Of a DNA stretch of 64,000 bases, positions 59,276 to 64,000 are shown one piece after another. The translations under genes and the position numbers were made by a program. Within the stretch, counting starts at the first letter, position 1. Each line of letters opens with the position of its first letter. The notes below the pieces were generated by a model. That model worked only from the letters and a program-made list of their open reading frames with translations. It was not told where the DNA came from and ran no database searches. This DNA comes from a bacterium OL-1 (GTDB lineage Bacteria; Actinomycetota; Coriobacteriia; Coriobacteriales; Atopobiaceae). The DNA lies in the NCBI GenBank assembly GCA_000752675.2, contig LM994625.1, positions 252,655 to 316,654 of the forward strand, in the 5' to 3' direction.

Positions 59276-60454
59276 CTAAATCCTCGCAACCCCGCTCTTG
59301 CGCGCAGCGTCGGCCACGGCTGCAGCAACGGCGGGCGCAACACGCTTGTCGAAGGCACCGGGGATGATGTAGTCCGCCGCACGGTGCTCGTCGTCCACCA
59401 GGCCGGCGATAGCGTAGGCAGCGGCCTCCATCATGTCGTCGTTGATGTCGCTCGCACGCACGTCAAGCGCACCGCGGAAGATGCCGGGGAACGCCAGAAC
59501 GTTGTTGATCTGGTTGGGGAAGTCCGAGCGACCCGTTGCCGCCACGGCCGCGCCGGCTGCCAGCGCCTCGTCGGGCATGATCTCGGGCACGGGGTTCGCG
59601 CAGGCAAAGATGATGGGGTCCTTGGCCATCGAGCGCACCATGTCCTGCGAGACCAGGTTGGGCTTGGAGACGCCCACAAAGACGTCCGCACCCTTGAGGG
59701 CGTCGGCGAGCGAACCCTGGACCTTCTCGGTGTTGGTCCAGGTGGCAACCTCCTGCTTCACCGGGTTCAGGCCATCGCGGCCCTCGTAGATAGCACCCGT
59801 GTGGTCGCAGATGATGATGTCCTTCACGCCCATGCGCTTCATGAGGCGAGCGATGGAGATGCCCGCGGCGCCGGCGCCCGAGAAGACCACCTTGACGTCG
59901 CCGAGATCACGACCGGTGAGACGGCACGCGTTGATCAGCGCGGCGCATGTCACGACCGCGGTGCCATGCTGGTCGTCATGGAAGACGGGAATGTCGCAGG
60001 TCTCCTTGAGGCGACGCTCGATCTCGAAGCAGCGCGGCGCGGAGATGTCCTCGAGGTTCACGCCGCCAAAGCTGCCGGCGAGCAGCTGCACGGTGCGCAC
60101 GATCTCATCCACGTCGTTGGAGCGGATGCACAGGGGGAAGGCGTCCACGTCGGCGAAGGTCTTGAAAAGGGCACACTTGCCCTCCATGACGGGCATGCCC
60201 GCCTCGGGGCCAATGTTGCCCAGGCCGAGAACCGCGGAGCCATCGGTCACAACGGCAACCAGGTTCCAGCGACGGGTGTACTCGTACGAGAGGCTCGGAT
60301 CCTTCTGGATCTCCAGGCAGGGAACGGCGACGCCCGGCGTGTAGGCCACGGCAAGCTCCTCCGGCGTGCTGATCTGGGCCCTGCTCACGACCTCGATCTT
60401 GCCGTGCCACTCCCTGTGTGCGTCAAGTGCGTGCTGCTTTGCATCGTCAGCCAT
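59276..60454 (-). CDS. maeB: NAD(P)-dependent malic enzyme
   Basis: This 392-residue enzyme oxidatively decarboxylates malate to pyruvate and CO2. It is the short malic-enzyme form without a phosphotransacetylase domain. AVAYTPGVAVPCLEIQKDP, VTDGSAVLGLGNIGPEAGMP, INLEDI-like GGVNLEDISAPRCFEIE, PVFHDDQHGTAVV (metal-binding Asp pair) and VFSGAGAAGISIARL (dinucleotide loop) are visible. AAAGGAG precedes ATG 60454. It could feed pyruvate to PFL or generate reductant. Together with the LDH-family enzyme bearing a malate-type specificity residue, it suggests a malate node. Confidence 0.95.
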   Translation of the reverse strand: MADDAKQHALDAHREWHGKIEVVSRAQISTPEELAVAYTPGVAVPCLEIQKDPSLSYEYTRRWNLVAVVTDGSAVLGLGNIGPEAGMPVMEGKCALFKTFADVDAFPLCIRSNDVDEIVRTVQLLAGSFGGVNLEDISAPRCFEIERRLKETCDIPVFHDDQHGTAVVTCAALINACRLTGRDLGDVKVVFSGAGAAGISIARLMKRMGVKDIIICDHTGAIYEGRDGLNPVKQEVATWTNTEKVQGSLADALKGADVFVGVSKPNLVSQDMVRSMAKDPIIFACANPVPEIMPDEALAAGAAVAATGRSDFPNQINNVLAFPGIFRGALDVRASDINDDMMEAAAYAIAGLVDDEHRAADYIIPGAFDKRVAPAVAAAVADAARKSGVARI

Positions 60455-60578
60455 CTTGGCTCCTTTGACATTCGAGGACACTTACACGACCTGTCTATCT
60501 TAAGCCTTCGCGCGGCGTGCCAACTCGACCCCCGCGGCCTATACTCCCAAGAGAAATCACTCGACCAAAGGGGTTGCC

Positions 60579-60872
60579 ATGGCACAGAGCGTCCTCATCA
60601 AGGACACCACGCGAGAGGAACGCGAGGAGATCGTGCGCCGCGGGCTGAGCTTCTGCGGCGACGGCTCGTGCGAGCAGTGCAGCGGCTGCTCGATGGGCGT
60701 GGGCTCGATCGGCGCCATGTACCAGCCCTACATCGACGGCAAACTCGAGCTGGCAGAGGTCAACATGTTGCACGCCGCAACCACGTTCACGCTGGGCGGC
60801 GGGCGAAGCGCGGACGCTGCATCCACCGAGCCGCCAGCGTCCGCATCCAGCACCGAGACGAGCAAAGAATAG
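60579..60872 (+). CDS. Small Cys-rich protein upstream of trmB
   Basis: This 97-residue protein has FCGDGSCEQCSGCSMGVGS at about residues 25-43, with four Cys spaced C-x4-C-x2-C-x2-C, and a Ser/Ala-rich C-terminus. Two Gly-rich patches (SMGVGSIGAMYQPYIDGK and FTLGGGRS) follow. The Cys cluster could hold zinc or an iron-sulphur centre. AAAGGGG precedes the ATG and trmB starts 10 bases past the stop, so the two are co-transcribed. I recognise no characterised family. Confidence 0.7.
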   Translation: MAQSVLIKDTTREEREEIVRRGLSFCGDGSCEQCSGCSMGVGSIGAMYQPYIDGKLELAEVNMLHAATTFTLGGGRSADAASTEPPASASSTETSKE

Positions 60873-60882
60873 TCGAGGCCCC

Positions 60883-61761
60883 ATGCACGCACGCACACCC
60901 AAGCACTTTGTCCTCGAGGAGCGCCTCGAGCGCTACGCGGACTTCATCGAGCCTGCACCACAAGACTATGCTGGCCGCTGGGCGGAGGCCTGCTACCCCC
61001 TGGGCGGCACCTCCGCAGCAGGCGGAGCGGCGAGCGCCGGGCGCTTTCGCGAGGTCCGCCTTGACTTGGGCTGTGGCAAGGGCGCCTTCACCGTGGAGTC
61101 CGCCCGTCGCGAGCCGGACGTGCTCTTCCTCGGCATGGACGGCGAACCGCTCTGCATGGCCTACGCCGGTGGCCTTGCCGCAAAGAGCGGCCTTGAGAAC
61201 GTCGTCTTCCTCGCCTGGGACGGCCATCGCGTAACCGAGGCCTTCGCCCCCGGCGAGCTCTCGTGCATCTACCTCAACTTCCCCACGCCGTTCCCGCGCA
61301 AGCGCCAAGCGCGCCGCCGCCTCACGGATGCCACCTGCCTCATGGAGTACCGCCGCATTCTTGCACCGGACGGCACGCTGCGGCTCAAGACGGACAGCCG
61401 CCCCCTCTACCTCTTCACGCTCGAGGAGCTTGCCGCCGCAGGCTATCAGGTGCTCTGGACAAGCGAGGACGCGCGCGCAGACTTCCCCAACGACCCCACA
61501 AGCGGCTACGAGGAACGCCTTGCTGCCAACGGCGCCAAGGTCTTCGCGCTGGAGGCGACGCCCGGACCAGAACCCGCGCACTTCTCGCCCACTCCCCAGC
61601 GCGGTCTGGTGGAATACCTCCCCCAGGATCTCGAGAAGCTCGACTACGTGCCCCTGGGCATGGAGGCCACAGTGTGGAACATGCGCAACCGCGAGGCAAA
61701 GCTCTGGGCAAAGGGCCACAAGGGCAGCGGGACTGCTGGCAGTGGCGAAAAGGCCAACTAA
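60883..61761 (+). CDS. trmB: tRNA (guanine-N7)-methyltransferase-like protein
   Basis: This 292-residue SAM methyltransferase has REVRLDLGCGKGAFTVESAR (SAM-binding loop), FLGMDGEPLCMAYA and LKTDSRPLYLFTLEEL, all in TrmB order. It should methylate G46 of tRNA. Canonical TrmB has an NFSDPWPKKRHxKRR motif; here it reads YLNFPTPFPRKRQARRRL, lacking the Asp of that motif. The N-terminus is extended by about 45 residues and an extra C-terminal segment (about 240-292) is present. The family call is good but the altered motif leaves the activity open. Confidence 0.82.
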   Translation: MHARTPKHFVLEERLERYADFIEPAPQDYAGRWAEACYPLGGTSAAGGAASAGRFREVRLDLGCGKGAFTVESARREPDVLFLGMDGEPLCMAYAGGLAAKSGLENVVFLAWDGHRVTEAFAPGELSCIYLNFPTPFPRKRQARRRLTDATCLMEYRRILAPDGTLRLKTDSRPLYLFTLEELAAAGYQVLWTSEDARADFPNDPTSGYEERLAANGAKVFALEATPGPEPAHFSPTPQRGLVEYLPQDLEKLDYVPLGMEATVWNMRNREAKLWAKGHKGSGTAGSGEKAN

Positions 61762-61769
61762 CGAGAAAC

Positions 61770-61798
61770 GCGCCGCCCTGCAGCAAGCAAGGCGGCGC
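61770..61798. terminator. Hairpin between convergent trmB and GDPD genes
   Basis: GCGCCGCC and GGCGGCGC pair across a 13-base loop. It lies 8 bases past the trmB stop and 28 before the GDPD stop; no T-run is evident. Confidence 0.6.
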
Positions 61799-61825
61799 AG
61801 CTAGAAGTCCGTATCCTTGGCGCCT

Positions 61826-62758
61826 TTATGCCGTGGGGCTGGCCCAGTGTGCGGCTACGCAGGACTGCGGCGCGGGCACAAAGCCCTCAAAGATTACCGG
61901 CGCACCCTCGGCCTCGGAAGCCAGCATGTCTCGCTCGCTGCGAATAGTCCACGTGACGAGCTTGCCGCCGAGAGTCCCGCACACCAGGCGCACCGCGGGC
62001 TGCTCGCGGTCGTCGAAGCGGTACGCAATGAAATCCGGCTTGGTGGCCACGTTGCCGAGAAGCGCGGTTGCTCCCACGCGCAGCGGCAGCGGCAGGGCCT
62101 TGGCGCTTGCACCGGCGTCGTCCGCGAGAAAGTCCATCGAGAGCTGCCCACGGATGACCTCGGGGCGGTTGCGGCGCAGCCACACCAGCACGGCGGGATC
62201 GAAGCTCTCGATGCAGTAGCGCACGTCAAAGGTGTCCAGGCACTCCATGACGCGACTGGTGAGAAGGTCAGCGTTCTCGCAGTAGGTCTTGATTTCGATG
62301 ATGAGCGGCGCGGGCATGGATCCCCTACCGTCCCACTCGAAGATGCGCAGGACCTCGCCAAGCGTGGGAATGCCCTGGTCGGTCCCGTTGAGGCGGTACT
62401 CCTCGAGCTGCGGGCGCGTAAGCTCCTCGACGGTGCCCTCCTTGCCCGTCATGCGCTTGAGGTCGGAGTCATGGATGACAACCAGGCGGTCGTCAGCGGT
62501 GAGGTGCACGTCAAGCTCCACGCCAAAGCCGTACTCGCGGGCGCGCCTAAAGGCGGCAAGCGAGTTCTCGGGGGCGCCAAGGGAGTCGTCGTGGAGGCCG
62601 CGGTGTGCATAGCGGTAGCGCGCAAACTCGTTCCAGCGCTCGTCAACCGTCTTGTTGCCCGTACGGGGTGCCATGCCATACACGGCAGCAGCCCCAAGAC
62701 CTGCGGCAATTCCAGCAGCGAAGAGCGCCGGATGCTTGCGAATGATGCAGTTTGCCAT
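61826..62758 (-). CDS. Glycerophosphodiester phosphodiesterase, membrane-anchored
   Basis: This 310-residue enzyme has an N-terminal hydrophobic segment (ALFAAGIAAGLGAAAVYG) and a GDPD TIM barrel. YAHRGLHDDSLGAPENSLAAF holds the catalytic His and metal ligands, VELDVHLTADDRLVVIHD the second His and Asp, and IIEIKTY the distal Glu. It cleaves glycerophosphodiesters to glycerol 3-phosphate and an alcohol, for instance from phospholipid or teichoic-acid debris. GGAGG precedes ATG 62758. It follows an MFS gene on the same strand with a 55-base gap. Confidence 0.92.
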   Translation of the reverse strand: MANCIIRKHPALFAAGIAAGLGAAAVYGMAPRTGNKTVDERWNEFARYRYAHRGLHDDSLGAPENSLAAFRRAREYGFGVELDVHLTADDRLVVIHDSDLKRMTGKEGTVEELTRPQLEEYRLNGTDQGIPTLGEVLRIFEWDGRGSMPAPLIIEIKTYCENADLLTSRVMECLDTFDVRYCIESFDPAVLVWLRRNRPEVIRGQLSMDFLADDAGASAKALPLPLRVGATALLGNVATKPDFIAYRFDDREQPAVRLVCGTLGGKLVTWTIRSERDMLASEAEGAPVIFEGFVPAPQSCVAAHWASPTA

Positions 62759-62813
62759 CGACAATCCTCCATCCAGGCGTCGACAACGCCAGGCACGCCG
62801 AGCTGGCGGCACG

Positions 62814-64000
62814 CTAGTCGACATCGAACGATTCGAGCCCTCTTTTCTCGACCAATTTCGAGTCTCCGTGGTGCACGAACAGCATTGTAACGAAGCTTGC
62901 GGCAACAAACACCGTGGCGTAGATGAAGAGTGACCGGTAGCTCACGTTGTGCATGAGCCAACCCGCAGCGATGGGCGTGACAGTCTGTGCGGCCATCGAG
63001 AAGGTGTAGTAGAGCCCCGTGAACTTGCCTGTGTCGGAGCCCTTGCACATCTCGACCACCATGGGCAGCGAGTTCACGTTGATGCCGGCCCAGCCCATGC
63101 CAAGGACGATCATCACCACATAGAGCGCGGGCGAGAAGCCCATGCCGGCAAAGGTCCAGGCAGCGCAGAACGCAAAGCCTCCGCCGAGAAGCACAATGCC
63201 GCCCTGGATGGTGCGCTTGCGTCCCACGCGGCTGGCGATGGCCCCCACGGGAATGTACGAGACAATGGCGCCCACGTTGGCCACGATGAGGCAGCGGCTT
63301 GCCTCGCCCAGCGCCATGCCCCACTCCGCCTGCGCATACGTGGTAAACCAGGTCTCCATGGCGTTGTAGCCAATGAACCACAGGGCAATGGACGCGAGAA
63401 GGAAGCCCAACGAGCGCCTAACCGGCGCGGGGAGCACCTCCTTGCCCGTGGCTGCGTCCTTCTCGACAAGGTTCTCCTCGGGGTGCTTTGCCTCGTATGC
63501 CGCGACCTCGGCCTCGAGCTTGGGCTCCTTTACGGTGAGAAACACGATAGCTACCGAGACCACCATGATGGCAGCCACAATCACAAAGAGCGGCAGGTAG
63601 TCCACGTGATCGAGGCCAGCAGTGCGGCCCTTGTTGTAGAGCACGGAGGCAATCCCCAGGTAGATGATGCCGCCCACGGCACCCATGAGGTTGATGATCG
63701 CGTTTGCGGGCGAGCGCAACGGCTTGGGCGTGCAGTCGGGCATAAGCGCTACGGCTGGGCTGCGGTAGGTGCCCATGGAAACAAGCACAAAGAGCAGAAC
63801 GCCAATGAATGCGGCGAGAAGGGCGCCCGAGCCGTCCGCATAGTACGCGTTGTTGATGATGGGCAGGAAGATCATGCCAACCACGGCAAGCGCCGTACCC
63901 ACGAGGATGAAGGGCATGCGGCGGCCCAGGCGACTGTGGCAGCGGTCCGAGAGCGAGCCAAAGAACGGCAGGAGGAAGAGGGCAAGGACGTTGTCGGCAG
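62814..64000 (-). CDS. MFS transporter (glycoside/sugar symporter-like), cut by window edge
   Basis: The frame is open to the end of the window, giving 395 residues without the true N-terminus. The cut end reads DNVLALFLLPFFGSLSDRC followed by HSRLGRRMPFILVGT, the loop between segments 2 and 3 of sugar-type MFS proteins; the apparent Met at 63917 is therefore internal. A charged central loop (VKEPKLEAEVAAYEAKHPEE) separates the two halves, and GKFTGLYYTFSMAAQTVTPI is conserved in the second half. It probably imports a sugar or glycoside. It may share an operon with the GDPD gene. Confidence 0.88.
   Translation of the reverse strand, partial: ADNVLALFLLPFFGSLSDRCHSRLGRRMPFILVGTALAVVGMIFLPIINNAYYADGSGALLAAFIGVLLFVLVSMGTYRSPAVALMPDCTPKPLRSPANAIINLMGAVGGIIYLGIASVLYNKGRTAGLDHVDYLPLFVIVAAIMVVSVAIVFLTVKEPKLEAEVAAYEAKHPEENLVEKDAATGKEVLPAPVRRSLGFLLASIALWFIGYNAMETWFTTYAQAEWGMALGEASRCLIVANVGAIVSYIPVGAIASRVGRKRTIQGGIVLLGGGFAFCAAWTFAGMGFSPALYVVMIVLGMGWAGINVNSLPMVVEMCKGSDTGKFTGLYYTFSMAAQTVTPIAAGWLMHNVSYRSLFIYATVFVAASFVTMLFVHHGDSKLVEKRGLESFDVD

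Noticed and set aside
59195-61234. A 679-residue plus-strand frame over the malic enzyme gene and the Cys-rich gene
   Set aside because: It crosses two well-supported genes and has no homology of its own.
1-64000. tRNA or rRNA genes
   Set aside because: No cloverleaf with a GGTTCRAATCC-like T arm and no rRNA signature was recognised in the intergenic regions.

Overview
The window is about 62% GC and looks like the chromosome of an anaerobic, fermentative high-GC Gram-positive bacterium, most likely a coriobacterium (Olsenella/Atopobium-like). This rests on gene content: pyruvate formate-lyase with its activase, a lactate/malate-type dehydrogenase, malic enzyme, many PTS components, one-chain PurL, and a CBS-containing family II pyrophosphatase. 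No rRNA, tRNA or CRISPR array was recognised.

Layout. 0-8 kb: probable start of an MBOAT gene, an ATP-grasp/GNAT pair, a nitroreductase, DUF1304 and CPBP membrane proteins, an ABC exporter divergent from an AraC regulator, and a DUF985 cupin. 8.2-12.5 kb: an FNR-type regulator followed by pflA-pflB with a perfect FNR box. 12.7-19.7 kb: a lower-GC island with a broken MFS efflux gene and a complete beta-glucoside PTS operon (regulator-IIA-GH1-IIB-IIC). 19.9-28 kb: MFS plus GH2, a UvrA paralogue without a UvrB-binding domain, a PTS EIIC remnant, and a flavoprotein resembling polyunsaturated fatty-acid isomerase. 28.5-36 kb: fruK-fruR, small membrane proteins, and a lower-GC BtpA/mannose-type PTS cluster with a divergent RpiR regulator. 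36-39.4 kb: a zinc operon (zur, small HHxC protein, znuA-C-B) behind a palindromic Zur box. 39.4-50.6 kb: LysR/EamA, polysaccharide deacetylase, GT2 with a C-terminal winged helix, LDH-family enzyme, ettA, pyrophosphatase. 50.9-64 kb: purL, a complete IS3-type element with a CTTA duplication, DMT transporter, serpin lipoprotein, malic enzyme, a Cys-rich protein with trmB, GDPD, and a truncated MFS gene.

The most unusual feature is a set of intergenic repeats. One family (three copies of 244-246 bp) has two 25-bp boxes at an exact 40-bp pitch at one end and two inverted boxes at the same pitch at the other, around a core of constant length (113-115 bp) but divergent sequence. Two further families of about 67-74 bp with terminal inverted repeats are present in two and three copies. 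These are the best candidates here for something undescribed.
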